Positions 35,048 to 45,029 of a stretch of 64,000 nt of DNA are shown here, in pieces (within the stretch, counting starts at the first letter, position 1; each line of letters opens with the position of its first letter). The notes beneath the pieces were generated by a model. That model saw only the letters and a program-made list of their open reading frames with translations, did no database searches and was not told the origin of the DNA. Location of the stretch: contig NZ_LMXH01000006.1 of NCBI RefSeq assembly GCF_001541095.1, positions 124,001 through 188,000 of the forward strand, written 5' to 3'. Position numbers and translations under genes: made by a program. Origin of the DNA: Paenibacillus sp. FJAT-26967. Its GTDB lineage: Bacteria > Bacillota > Bacilli > Paenibacillales > NBRC-103111.

Positions 35048-36010
35048 CTAGCCTTCTTCCAGCTTGAAATCGCCCGAGTTGGTTTTGACTTTCAGCTTAA
35101 CATCGCCGCTGCCGAAGGTTCCTTTCAGCACGTCGCCCTCTTCACTCTTCTCCTGATACTCAATGCCTGTAAAGTCTACTCGGCCGGTGCCGGAGCCGCC
35201 ACGGAAGTCAACTTCGAGAGATTTAGGCTGCCTGGTCAGTTCAACGGTCACATTCCCGCTTCCCAGCTTCAAATCGGTATTATGAAGCAGCTCTTCCGCC
35301 TCTATGTTGACGTTGCCGGAGCTGACATTCCCCTCCAAAGCGGATTGTCCGTCGAATAACTCAGCGTTGCCGCTTCCCAGATCAAATTTCAATACATCCG
35401 CTGTATACTTCGACACATTCAAATTACCTGATGCAAGCTGCAGATCGATCTGATCCGACTCGATTCCAGATAATGTAGCATTCCCGCTTCCGCCGCTCAA
35501 TTCGATCTTGTGGAAGGCTATTTCCTGCGCGCTGATATTGCCGCTCCCTACCTTGATCCCGATGGAATCGCCCTTTAGCTCAGCCAAATCAATATTCCCG
35601 CTTCCGGTCTCAAGCTTGGCTGATTTCCACTGCTTCTCAGGCAATTCCACGTTCATTTCGATGTCCAGCACTCTAAACCCGAAGCTGATGACATCCTGTT
35701 TCAGTCCCAGTACGAGTGTGTCTCCTCTGGTTTCTACTTCCAGAGCCAGTTTGTCGGCATAATTCGAACTTGCTCTGCCACTCAGAGTGACTCTGGCTTG
35801 ATCGCCGCTTCCACGTGTCACTTTCACATCCGCACTGCCGACATCCAGTTCGAGTTTATTCAGCGAGCTTGAATCCACGGATTTCTCTAAATAAATTTCT
35901 TCAGTTCCGAGAGACAATCCGGTCCAGGAAAACACTCCAATCGGATTCAGAAAATACAGCAAGGACAGCAACCCCGCTCCTATCAAGAGGAATCCTACAT
36001 TTCTTTTCAA
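35048..36010 (-). CDS. DUF4097-family membrane-anchored beta-repeat protein (LiaG-like), 320 aa
   Basis: One N-terminal membrane helix (VGFLLIGAGLLSLLYFL) followed by a right-handed beta-helix type sequence made of short repeats with GSGN or GSGD turns (ELDVGSADVKVTRGSGD, LETGSGNIDLAEL, IKVGSGNISAQE, LSGGSGNATLSG, LASGNLNVSK, FDLGSGNAELF). This is the DUF4097/DUF4098 pattern found in LiaG-type proteins linked to envelope stress operons. No sensor kinase is adjacent, so here it is a single gene. It faces outside. Function not established. Confidence 0.88.
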   Translation of the reverse strand: MKRNVGFLLIGAGLLSLLYFLNPIGVFSWTGLSLGTEEIYLEKSVDSSSLNKLELDVGSADVKVTRGSGDQARVTLSGRASSNYADKLALEVETRGDTLVLGLKQDVISFGFRVLDIEMNVELPEKQWKSAKLETGSGNIDLAELKGDSIGIKVGSGNISAQEIAFHKIELSGGSGNATLSGIESDQIDLQLASGNLNVSKYTADVLKFDLGSGNAELFDGQSALEGNVSSGNVNIEAEELLHNTDLKLGSGNVTVELTRQPKSLEVDFRGGSGTGRVDFTGIEYQEKSEEGDVLKGTFGSGDVKLKVKTNSGDFKLEEG

Positions 36011-36250
36011 AATTATCTCTCCATTCCTGTATCAATAAATACGGCCGAAACTTACTTGGCCACCTCATTATAACACCACATTTTTCCTTATACATTAGAC
36101 CTCCGAACGTAATTTTTCCCCGTCCTAAGTCCAGGTCTATTCCGCCTCCAGAGGGATTCCGGGTCTTTGCAGAGAAAGCGGCTGCACAAGCGCCCATCGG
36201 ATTCATATACTGAAACAATTGCGTCTGTTCATCAAGAAAGGAGGGCCCGC

Positions 36251-36658
36251 ATGCTTCCCCATCCTTATTATGTATGGCCAAGGCAGACTGACTATGCGCC
36301 TTATCCCTATACCGCCTCCGGCTATCCCGCCTATGGGTACGGCAATCCGGACTCGGAACGCAAATATCCGCCCGTCAATACGAGCACGCTCAGCCAGTCT
36401 ATCCTAGCCTTCCGCAAGTTAATGGCAGACGGAAGCCAGGTGCTGGCCAGACTGGCGGACAATAGCTTCGCCCATCAGGTCATGTCCGCCGCTCAGGCCG
36501 GCAATAAGCTGGAAGTAGACCGCCTGATGAAGTCGATCGGGGTCAGCTCGATCATTACGACCCGGTACACACCCAGCTCCATTATCCTGGAAATAGATCC
36601 CGATATCGAAGGCACACCCTGCTGCCATTTAACGATGGCTTTAAAATGGGGACAGTAG
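36251..36658 (+). CDS. Conserved-looking hypothetical protein, 135 aa
   Basis: Starts at ATG 36251 behind AAAGGAGGG. The first 40 residues are rich in Pro and Tyr (PHPYYVWPRQTDYAPYPY), then LSQSILAFRKLMADGSQVL and a C-terminal half with MKSIGVSSIITTRYTPSSI and EIDPD. The Tyr/Pro-rich start resembles spore coat or spore surface proteins, but that is compositional only. No membrane segment. Single gene between a divergent gene and a terminator. Confidence 0.75.
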   Translation: MLPHPYYVWPRQTDYAPYPYTASGYPAYGYGNPDSERKYPPVNTSTLSQSILAFRKLMADGSQVLARLADNSFAHQVMSAAQAGNKLEVDRLMKSIGVSSIITTRYTPSSIILEIDPDIEGTPCCHLTMALKWGQ

Positions 36659-36711
36659 AAGAGGGACCGTACACGTTCGGAATCGGCTGCATTGCCGTTA
36701 AGAAAAGCCAA

Positions 36712-36743
36712 AAAGGCCCCCGGTATATATACGGGCGGCCTTT
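36712..36743. terminator. Bidirectional terminator
   Basis: AAAGGCC/GGCCTTT outer and CCCG/CGGG inner stems between convergent genes. Confidence 0.75.
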
Positions 36744-36748
36744 CGGTC

Positions 36749-37648
36749 TTAAATGATATCCAGCGGTATTTTATTCACAGGAGGCGGAAATTCTTCATCC
36801 AGTCTTACCAAGTCATCTTCTGAAAGCTGAATAATCGCAGCGCCGGCATTCTGCAGCACATGTTCTTCCGTCGACGCTTTGGGGATGGCCAGCACATCTC
36901 CTCCTCTGATGCACCAGGCCAGCAGAAGCTGCATTGGCGTAATCTCATGACGCTCCGCGATATCCTTCACCGCCGGACTCTCAAGGAGCTCACTTCTTAA
37001 CGAACCCGCCTGAGCAAGCGGGCTGTATGCCAGGACCGGCATACGATAATCACGCTGCAAAGGCAGCAAATCGTATTCAATCCCACGGGAGCCCAGATGA
37101 TAGAGAACCTCGTTCGTGGCGCAGTTTACTCCGCCCTGCAGTCCGGACAGCTCCAGCATGTCCGCTGCATCGAAGTTGGAGACGCCCCATCTGCTTATTT
37201 TCCCCGCTTCGACCAACCGCTGCATTCCTTCTATCGTCTCACTCAAAGGGACATTGCCCCGCCAGTGAAGCAGGTAAAGATCAAGATGATCGGTTTTCAG
37301 CCGCTTTAAGCTTGCTTCACAGCTCTTCTCCAGCTGATCCAGCCCGGCATGGTGAGGATAAACCTTGGATACAAGGAAGACATCCTCCCTGATCCCCTGA
37401 ATCGCCTCTCCGACAAGCGACTCCGATCTGCCGTCCCCATACATTTCCGCCGTATCAATGACTTTCATGCCCAGTTCTACGCCGAGTCTGAGTGCTGCAA
37501 TTTCATCCTGCCGCTTAGAGGGATCATCTCCTATCCGCCAGGTTCCCTGGCCCAGCCTGGGCAGCAGCGTGCCATCCGCCAGTCTGATCGGATTCGTGTT
37601 CATAGCCTGCTGAATGTGATCTATTGCAGTTTTTTTAAAAACGGTCAT
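36749..37648 (-). CDS. Aldo/keto reductase, 299 aa
   Basis: AKR fold with the catalytic tetrad: Asp in KVIDTAEMYGDG, Tyr in the same motif, Lys in VFLVSKVYPHH and His in DLYLLHWRG. GVSNFDAADM and LAIPKAS match the NADPH-binding family signatures. It reduces carbonyls with NADPH; substrate unknown. Start at ATG 37648 behind GAGGTGAGG; the family often begins closer to residue 16. Adjacent to, and divergent from, the M4 protease. Confidence 0.92.
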   Translation of the reverse strand: MTVFKKTAIDHIQQAMNTNPIRLADGTLLPRLGQGTWRIGDDPSKRQDEIAALRLGVELGMKVIDTAEMYGDGRSESLVGEAIQGIREDVFLVSKVYPHHAGLDQLEKSCEASLKRLKTDHLDLYLLHWRGNVPLSETIEGMQRLVEAGKISRWGVSNFDAADMLELSGLQGGVNCATNEVLYHLGSRGIEYDLLPLQRDYRMPVLAYSPLAQAGSLRSELLESPAVKDIAERHEITPMQLLLAWCIRGGDVLAIPKASTEEHVLQNAGAAIIQLSEDDLVRLDEEFPPPVNKIPLDII

Positions 37649-37759
37649 TGCCTCACCTCATAATTCGTTGTATTCCGCTGTCTATTATTTTTCCCGAATA
37701 CGTCGAGACTGAATCAATATCTGAAAAACGGGAGGGCACAAATTACTAATAACAGGTAA

Positions 37760-37772
37760 TTTACCAAAAATT
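37760..37772 (+). promoter_or_regulatory. Shared motif upstream of the M4 protease promoter
   Basis: TTTACCAAAAATT, ending two bases before the -35 hexamer; the same 13 bases occur at 41437-41449 ahead of the subtilase gene. Confidence 0.4.
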
Positions 37773-37774
37773 GT

Positions 37775-37803
37775 TTGACAAATCCGCTCACGATTTTTAT
37801 AAT
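37775..37803 (+). promoter_or_regulatory. Consensus sigma-A promoter of the M4 protease gene
   Basis: TTGACA, 17 bases, TATAAT: a perfect match in both boxes and spacing. The leader to the start codon is about 200 bases. Confidence 0.9.
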
Positions 37804-37859
37804 ATCCATATAAACCCATAAGAATAGTAGGATAAAAACCGGACCCACCGATCCTTCGG

Positions 37860-37896
37860 AGGCTGTCGTTATAAACGGCAGCCTTTTGCTGTTTTT
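37860..37896 (+). terminator. Terminator-like hairpin in the M4 protease leader
   Basis: Stem GGCTGTCG/CGGCAGCC (one G-U) with TTTTGCTGTTTTTT after it, lying between promoter and coding region. Directly upstream is a short CCGATCCTTCGG hairpin. It suggests attenuation. Confidence 0.6.
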
Positions 37897-37984
37897 TGAA
37901 AGGGGGAATGTCTAACGGATTGTGCGGCCTGTTCGCGGCTCAGATCAATCTGAGTTCATCGTTCCACATACCGCAAAGCGGTAA

Positions 37985-39589
<1,605 letters not shown>

Positions 39590-39613
39590 TCAGACCTCTG
39601 TCTCATTTGTGCC

Positions 39614-39652
39614 AAAAAAAAAAGCAGCTCCCCTTACCGGGCGGGCTGCTTT
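39614..39652. terminator. Terminator between M4 protease and DinB genes
   Basis: Stem AAAGCAGC/GCTGCTTT with inner CCC/GGG pairs and an A-run of 11 on the left, serving both convergent genes. Confidence 0.8.
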
Positions 39653-39690
39653 GTTCTGTCAGGCGCTGCCTGAACCTATTGTATGAGAAG

Positions 39691-40179
39691 TTAAGCGTAC
39701 AGCAGGAAGAAATTGATATCATGCCCCAGCTGCTTCAGATAGTTGAACAGTTGGGACCGGTGGTGAAACATATGAGTGACGACCTCGATCAGCCACTTAC
39801 TTTGAACCATTCCATGATCCAGATAGAAGGCCTTCGTCGATTTGCGCAGCAGTTCTTCCTCCGTAAGTCCCGTGATATACACCTTGAAGCTCTCGAAATT
39901 TTCCCGCAGCTGTCTGGACAACTGCTCCGGATCGGATATTCCCTGCACACGATTCTCGACAGCTTCCACCTCTGGCTGCTCTTTTTCCTGAAGAATCGCA
40001 AGATCCGATGCCGGAATCGAGACAAGATGATGAACCAGCTGCTGCAGCGTACGCATGTTTTCCTGCGGCGTGTACGTCCATTCCTCCGGTTTAATTCTAT
40101 TGATCAGTGATTCACTTGTACGAACTGCGAGTTCCAATTCACTCAGGAGATGATCCCGGATTTCCAATACTCCGCTCAT
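39691..40179 (-). CDS. DinB-family (YfiT-like) metal-binding protein, 162 aa
   Basis: Four-helix-bundle pattern with the metal-binding histidines in QLVHHLVSIP and THMFHHRSQLFNYL, plus IKPEEWTYTP, typical of DinB/DUF664 proteins. These are thiol-transferase-like enzymes using bacillithiol or similar, though most members lack an assigned substrate. Start is put at ATG 40179; 43 codons of open frame upstream include an unlikely, very basic stretch. Confidence 0.85.
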   Translation of the reverse strand: MSGVLEIRDHLLSELELAVRTSESLINRIKPEEWTYTPQENMRTLQQLVHHLVSIPASDLAILQEKEQPEVEAVENRVQGISDPEQLSRQLRENFESFKVYITGLTEEELLRKSTKAFYLDHGMVQSKWLIEVVTHMFHHRSQLFNYLKQLGHDINFFLLYA

Positions 40180-40230
40180 GTGATTCCCGCCCTTTCTTCC
40201 ATCCGTGATATAAAATCCTGTCCGCTGCGG

Positions 40231-40263
40231 CCGCCTGCGTTCCGCGGTCCGAGACGCAGGCGG
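40231..40263. terminator. Strong GC-rich hairpin downstream of an AraC gene
   Basis: Perfect 10-bp stem CCGCCTGCGT/ACGCAGGCGG with a 13-base loop. No T-run on either strand, so termination is only a possibility. Confidence 0.4.
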
Positions 40264-40344
40264 TCCGTTCGACAACCCGCTGCTCTCTGCCTGCAGAATT
40301 GCGTGCAAGGCTGCATGTAATTCCAGTATAACCCTAAACTCCGG

Positions 40345-41220
40345 TCAAGAATTGGATAAATCGGACATGCACCTGTACTCCTGCGCAGCTATGACCGGCG
40401 TATCCCCGTAGAAACGCTTGAATTCCCGGATCAGGTGAGCCTGATCATAGAATCCCCTCTCCAGTGCAGCCGTCCGCCAATCGGTAATGCGGCCTGCCTT
40501 TATCTCCCGCAGCACGGACTGAAACCGCACGATCTCCATGAATTTTTTGGGACTCGTTCCTATCCACTGGCTGAATTTCCGGTTCATCTGGCGTGTACTG
40601 ACTGCCTCCGATGCCGCCATACTCTGTACGTTCTCTTGGCCGCCCGAAATAAAGATGCGGTGGAGAAGGTTTTGTACCAGTGAGTCACCGTCTCTTTCTT
40701 GCTTACGCAAACGGGCCAGCAGATAGCTCTCCATCTCCCGGACCTGTTCCGTGACGGAGGCTGCCTGCAGAATCCGTTCCCGCACACCGCTTCCCAGATC
40801 CGGTAAAAGCAATTCCAGCGGTAAAGCCTGATTGGCAAACCCGTTCAGCGGGATTCCCATAAACCGGCAGGCACCTCCGGGGAAAAAGCGGACACCGAAG
40901 CTTCTTACAGGCTGCTGCTCGACATATTTAATCGTAAAAGCATGATCGAAAATGCCGCAGTAGATAGCAGCGCAGTGATCCCTGTACAGGTCCTGCTTAA
41001 CAATAATATCCGTACATCCATCCGGCAGTACACGGTCAACGCTTGTACCCGATGAGCTGTTGAGCGGCCCTCCATGCACCGGCGGAGCCGGTTCGGATAT
41101 CCAATAACAAGCCACATAAGGCCTGAGTGCAGGCGAGGGGGTCATTTCGCGATACACATAATTAGAGGCTCTGCCATTGCCCTGAACCGGGCTAAACAGA
41201 GGATGCAAACGGGCATCCAT
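40345..41220 (-). CDS. AraC-family transcriptional regulator with DUF6597 sensor domain, 291 aa
   Basis: The N-terminal part matches the DUF6597 type: PALRPYVACYWI, DRVLPDGCTDIIV, FGVRFFPGGACRFM. The C-terminal AraC HTH has AASEAVSTRQMNRKFSQWIG and ALERGFYDQAHLIREFKRFY. ATG 41220 is chosen because AGGAGGAG lies 4 bases before it; the frame is open to 41310 without a site. The DinB gene follows downstream, and AraC-DinB pairs are common in Bacillota, so it may control that gene. Confidence 0.9.
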   Translation of the reverse strand: MDARLHPLFSPVQGNGRASNYVYREMTPSPALRPYVACYWISEPAPPVHGGPLNSSSGTSVDRVLPDGCTDIIVKQDLYRDHCAAIYCGIFDHAFTIKYVEQQPVRSFGVRFFPGGACRFMGIPLNGFANQALPLELLLPDLGSGVRERILQAASVTEQVREMESYLLARLRKQERDGDSLVQNLLHRIFISGGQENVQSMAASEAVSTRQMNRKFSQWIGTSPKKFMEIVRFQSVLREIKAGRITDWRTAALERGFYDQAHLIREFKRFYGDTPVIAAQEYRCMSDLSNS

Positions 41221-41586
41221 CGCACTCCTCCTATTCTGCCATTCTGACTGGAAGCCGCCTGGAAGAAGGGTCCCATCGCTCAACCTTTCTTCCGTCGGCT
41301 TCATTTCCATTATTTGAGATCACTATACCTCTATAAATCTAGTAAGGCAACTACACCGCCGCCCTGTCATCTTCTTTTTTTACAATAAAAGCCTGGTCTT
41401 GTTTTTACCAGCCTTGTATGGATTTCAAGAAATTTTTTTACCAAAAATTATTTATTTTCTTGTAATTAACCAGTTGGTCAAACTGTCTTATTTAATAGTC
41501 ACCTATTTCTAGTAGAAAGAGGAGGGAGCTTGCAGTTTCATCTAGCTTGATGTAAGTCAAATTTCCGGATGAAAAGAGGGAACTAG
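41221..41586. other. Divergent intergenic region upstream of the subtilase
   Basis: AT-rich. Contains the motif TTTACCAAAAATT (41437-41449) shared with the M4 protease promoter and the ribosome site AGAGGG. No convincing -35/-10 pair and no gene seen. Confidence 0.55.
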
Positions 41587-44500
41587 TTGAACAATCACCG
41601 CCTGATCAAACAATTGTCTGTCGTATCACTCGCCTTTACGTTCATTGCGGGAACGAGCCTCGCACAGGTTCAAACGGCCCAAGCCGCCCAGAGCAACGGT
41701 TTTAAACTGAATACTCCCGGCGCGGGCACAAAGGCACTGCCGGATCAAGCAGCAGGGTATATTTCACCGAAGATCAACACCACTACTACTGAATCGGTCC
41801 GAGTCATCGTACAATTGAAAGGCCAGCCAGCCGCAGTCGGCAAATATGCCGCCAAAACGGGCAACAGCTCCCTTGCAGCAGAAGCTAACGAATCCTCCGT
41901 TAATCAAGAGCAGACCACTTTACTGAACAGCGCCAGAAGCAGCGGAATCGCGATGACCGTAAACTATCAGTACAACACGGTACTGAATGGTCTCGAAATA
42001 ACCGTTCCAGCGAATAAGATTCCTGAACTCGCGAAGCTTCCGGGCGTAAAATCCATCCACCACAGCGCTAATTATTATCCGATTCCTGTCGGTGAACCGG
42101 CAGGTCTCGATGCCAATAGCCCCACATATGACAGCAATCCGCTCAAGCAGATAGGCGCCGATGCCGCCTGGGCCAAAGGGCTTACCGGTAAAGGCCTGAA
42201 GGTCGGCGTGATCGACACAGGCGTGGATTATCTGCATCCCGATCTCAAAGACGCCTACAAGGGCGGCTATGATTCTTTTGAGAAGGACAATGATCCTTAC
42301 GAGGAACCCCCGCTCACTCCGGAAGAAGATCCGTACAAGACCGGGTTCGAAGGCACTTCTCACGGAACCCACGTATCCGGTACAATTGTCGGGCGGGCGG
42401 CTAATAAGACTTCAGACATCGTGCAGAAGGGCGTCGCTTATGAAGCCGACCTCTATGTGTACAAAGTACTCGGCCGCAATACGGAAACCGGTAGAGCCTC
42501 CGGGTCGTCGGCACAGGTCATTGACGGGATCGAGCGGGCGGTCAAAGACGGCATGAACGTCATCAACCTGTCCCTGGGCTCCGATTCGGAGAAAGATTCG
42601 AACTCCCCCGATGTCGTGGCGATTAATAACGCCGTACTCGGCGGGGTCGTCACTGTCATTGCCAACGGGAATGCAGCGGACAAGGGACCTTACTATTACT
42701 CCCTCGGTTCCCCGGCAACCTCCCCGCTTGCCATTTCCGTAGGTGCCGTGACGAGTACCACGAACCAGTACAAGGCTACCGTAACGGAAGCAGCCTCTGC
42801 CGCGGCCACGGCAGCTGCCTCCGCATCGGCTTCTGCGCCAATCTCCGCTGTTGCACAGAATCAGGCGGCGACCGTTACCGCGGCAGCTTACGCGCCTTAC
42901 GATCTCAACGTAATGGCTTGGGAGACCGGCAAGGAGAATTTCGCTGCCCTGCTGGGCACGGGCGCCCAAGATGTCGTCTACGTGGATCTCGGACAGAATG
43001 AAGACTATGACGGCAAAAATGTCGCCGGCAAAGTCGTCCTAATCTCTCGCGGAGGCATCGCCTTCGTGGATAAGATCACCACTGCGAAGAGTAAAGGCGC
43101 CAAAGCCGCCATTATCTTCAACGGCAACACGGAGCGCAGCAACCCGAATGCTGCCGATCTGTCCCCTTCCGTAATCGGACGTGACGGGCATATCGGGTCC
43201 GCCGCCTTCCTCGGTGACGGGTTCGAGTATATCCCGACCTTCGATATGAAAGGAACCGAGGGGCGCGCGCTGGCACGCAAGGCACTCACCGCTCCGGGCA
43301 GTGCACTGAAGCTTGCCTTCGGACCGGAGTACCCGTATACGGAAACGCCGGGGGATACGATGGCAACCTTCAGCTCCCGCGGGCCGAACGTAGATGCTGA
43401 TCTGGGCATCAAACCGGATATCACCGCTCCGGGCGTAAGCGTACTGTCCACCTGGCCGGCCTACGGCAAGTTCAAACCGGGCGCTTCGTATGACCGCGCC
43501 TACAGCCGCAGCAGCGGTACCAGCATGGCGGCTCCCCATGTGGCCGGACTTGCCCTGCTGCTGAAACAGCAGCACCCGGCCTGGACACCTGCCGATATCC
43601 GCGCCGGGCTTGCCAACACATCCGACAAGATCCGCGATCTGAGCGGAACGCTGTACGATGTATATTCTCAGGGCGCAGGGCGCGCTAATCTGGCGAACGC
43701 GATCCAGACACCTGCTCTTCTGGAAACGGTAGAGCCGATCACCATCCTGGATAAATACTGGAATCCGCAGCCGGTAACCAATTACGGTTCCTCCGCATCC
43801 TTTGGTGTCGTGGCGCCGGGAAGCAATGCCCAGAAAGAATTACAATTCAAGAACACATCCAAGCAATCCCAGACTTATTCCGCTAAAGTCGTCCTTCATT
43901 CGAAAGTGACTTCCGATCCGAATGCACCGACGCCTACACCGGATGTCAACAATCTGACTACCGAGCTCCTCGGGCTGAGCAGCGGCGGGAAAATCACGGT
44001 AGCCGCAGGCGCAGAGAAATCATTCTTCCTCTCCGTAACGCCTAAAGCTAATGCCGTGAAGGGTGTATACGAAGGTGAAGTCGTACTGGAGAAGACAGGC
44101 CAGCCTACGCTGCATCTGCCATTCGCCGTTCACGTCGGAGCTGAGAAGCCGGAGAATGGCTTCGGACTGCAAGAGCTGGAGCTGACCGAAACGGTCATTT
44201 ATCCGGAGAATGACGAGGACGGCCCGACAGCTTCCGATCTCTCCTTCCGTCTGACGGCCAAAAATATCAATTCTTTATCACTGTGGCTCTTCGGACTGGA
44301 TGACGAACTCATCGGCCGCATCGATCAGATCGCGCAGCGCAACAGCGCGGGCGAGTACAAGCCGATTGAACCTGGCGTCTACTCTTTTGAAGGTATTGAC
44401 GGTTCTTATGTCGACGGAGAAGCAGATGAGAATGGCGAACTGATTGTGAAAACACTCGGTTCCGGCACTTATAAATTGGCGGTTATTGCAGAAAAACTCG

Positions 44501-44892
44501 ACAAGTACGGCAATAACCCGGAACAAATCGCATACACGGCCTATACCTCGCTGCGTATTGCCAATCTGGAAAGCGACAAGGTCGCACAAGCCAAGGATAA
44601 GTTCAAAACGGAAATCGTGAACACCAAGAAGCTCAACCAGCCTGTACTCAAACTTCCTAAAACCGATGGTATTTCCTATAAAGTGACGAACAGCAACAAC
44701 AAAGCTTATATTGATAACAAGGGCATCTTGAAACTGGTTCCGGCAAAAGGAATCGTAAATGTCGAACTGACTGTCACGATCTCTTCCGTCAAAAATCCGA
44801 AAATTAAAACAACAGTCAAAGTGCCTGTCGTTCTGAGCAAGTCCAAGGTTCCCGATCGCAAAACCACGGATGAACTTATTCCTGTAGAGTAA
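41587..44892 (+). CDS. Secreted S8 subtilase with PA domain, 1101 aa
   Basis: TTG start at 41587, six bases after AGAGGG. Signal peptide (LSVVSLAFTFIAGTSLAQVQ), an I9-type inhibitor propeptide, then a subtilisin domain with Asp210 (VGVIDTGVDYLHP), His259 (SHGTHVSGTI) and Ser646 (SSGTSMAAPHVAGL). A protease-associated domain is inserted between His and Ser (about 410-590, with KVVLISRGGIAF and KAAIIFNGN). The 400-residue C-terminal part is beta-rich, with an Fn3-like repeat and a Lys-rich end. This resembles minor extracellular protease Vpr-type subtilases. No S-layer or sortase motif. Secreted, self-activating. Confidence 0.95.
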   Translation: MNNHRLIKQLSVVSLAFTFIAGTSLAQVQTAQAAQSNGFKLNTPGAGTKALPDQAAGYISPKINTTTTESVRVIVQLKGQPAAVGKYAAKTGNSSLAAEANESSVNQEQTTLLNSARSSGIAMTVNYQYNTVLNGLEITVPANKIPELAKLPGVKSIHHSANYYPIPVGEPAGLDANSPTYDSNPLKQIGADAAWAKGLTGKGLKVGVIDTGVDYLHPDLKDAYKGGYDSFEKDNDPYEEPPLTPEEDPYKTGFEGTSHGTHVSGTIVGRAANKTSDIVQKGVAYEADLYVYKVLGRNTETGRASGSSAQVIDGIERAVKDGMNVINLSLGSDSEKDSNSPDVVAINNAVLGGVVTVIANGNAADKGPYYYSLGSPATSPLAISVGAVTSTTNQYKATVTEAASAAATAAASASASAPISAVAQNQAATVTAAAYAPYDLNVMAWETGKENFAALLGTGAQDVVYVDLGQNEDYDGKNVAGKVVLISRGGIAFVDKITTAKSKGAKAAIIFNGNTERSNPNAADLSPSVIGRDGHIGSAAFLGDGFEYIPTFDMKGTEGRALARKALTAPGSALKLAFGPEYPYTETPGDTMATFSSRGPNVDADLGIKPDITAPGVSVLSTWPAYGKFKPGASYDRAYSRSSGTSMAAPHVAGLALLLKQQHPAWTPADIRAGLANTSDKIRDLSGTLYDVYSQGAGRANLANAIQTPALLETVEPITILDKYWNPQPVTNYGSSASFGVVAPGSNAQKELQFKNTSKQSQTYSAKVVLHSKVTSDPNAPTPTPDVNNLTTELLGLSSGGKITVAAGAEKSFFLSVTPKANAVKGVYEGEVVLEKTGQPTLHLPFAVHVGAEKPENGFGLQELELTETVIYPENDEDGPTASDLSFRLTAKNINSLSLWLFGLDDELIGRIDQIAQRNSAGEYKPIEPGVYSFEGIDGSYVDGEADENGELIVKTLGSGTYKLAVIAEKLDKYGNNPEQIAYTAYTSLRIANLESDKVAQAKDKFKTEIVNTKKLNQPVLKLPKTDGISYKVTNSNNKAYIDNKGILKLVPAKGIVNVELTVTISSVKNPKIKTTVKVPVVLSKSKVPDRKTTDELIPVE

Positions 44893-44926
44893 AAGGTTCC
44901 ACAGTAAAGGTTCCAGTGTAAAAGAA

Positions 44927-44968
44927 GAGCCGTCTCCCGAACAGCTTTGGCTGCTTAGGGGACGGCTC
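44927..44968 (+). terminator. Terminator of the subtilase gene
   Basis: Stem GAGCCGTC/GACGGCTC with an inner CCC/GGG stem; a T-rich run follows. Confidence 0.75.
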
Positions 44969-45029
44969 ATTTCATTCTCTTTTTTTATTCACTCACTCTT
45001 TTATTTATTACGCTGCCCGTAATTGACCG

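Noticed and set aside
37804-37900. Known riboswitch class in the M4 leader
   Set aside because: No match by eye to cyclic di-GMP, T-box or other consensus cores; only the hairpin and T-run are supported.
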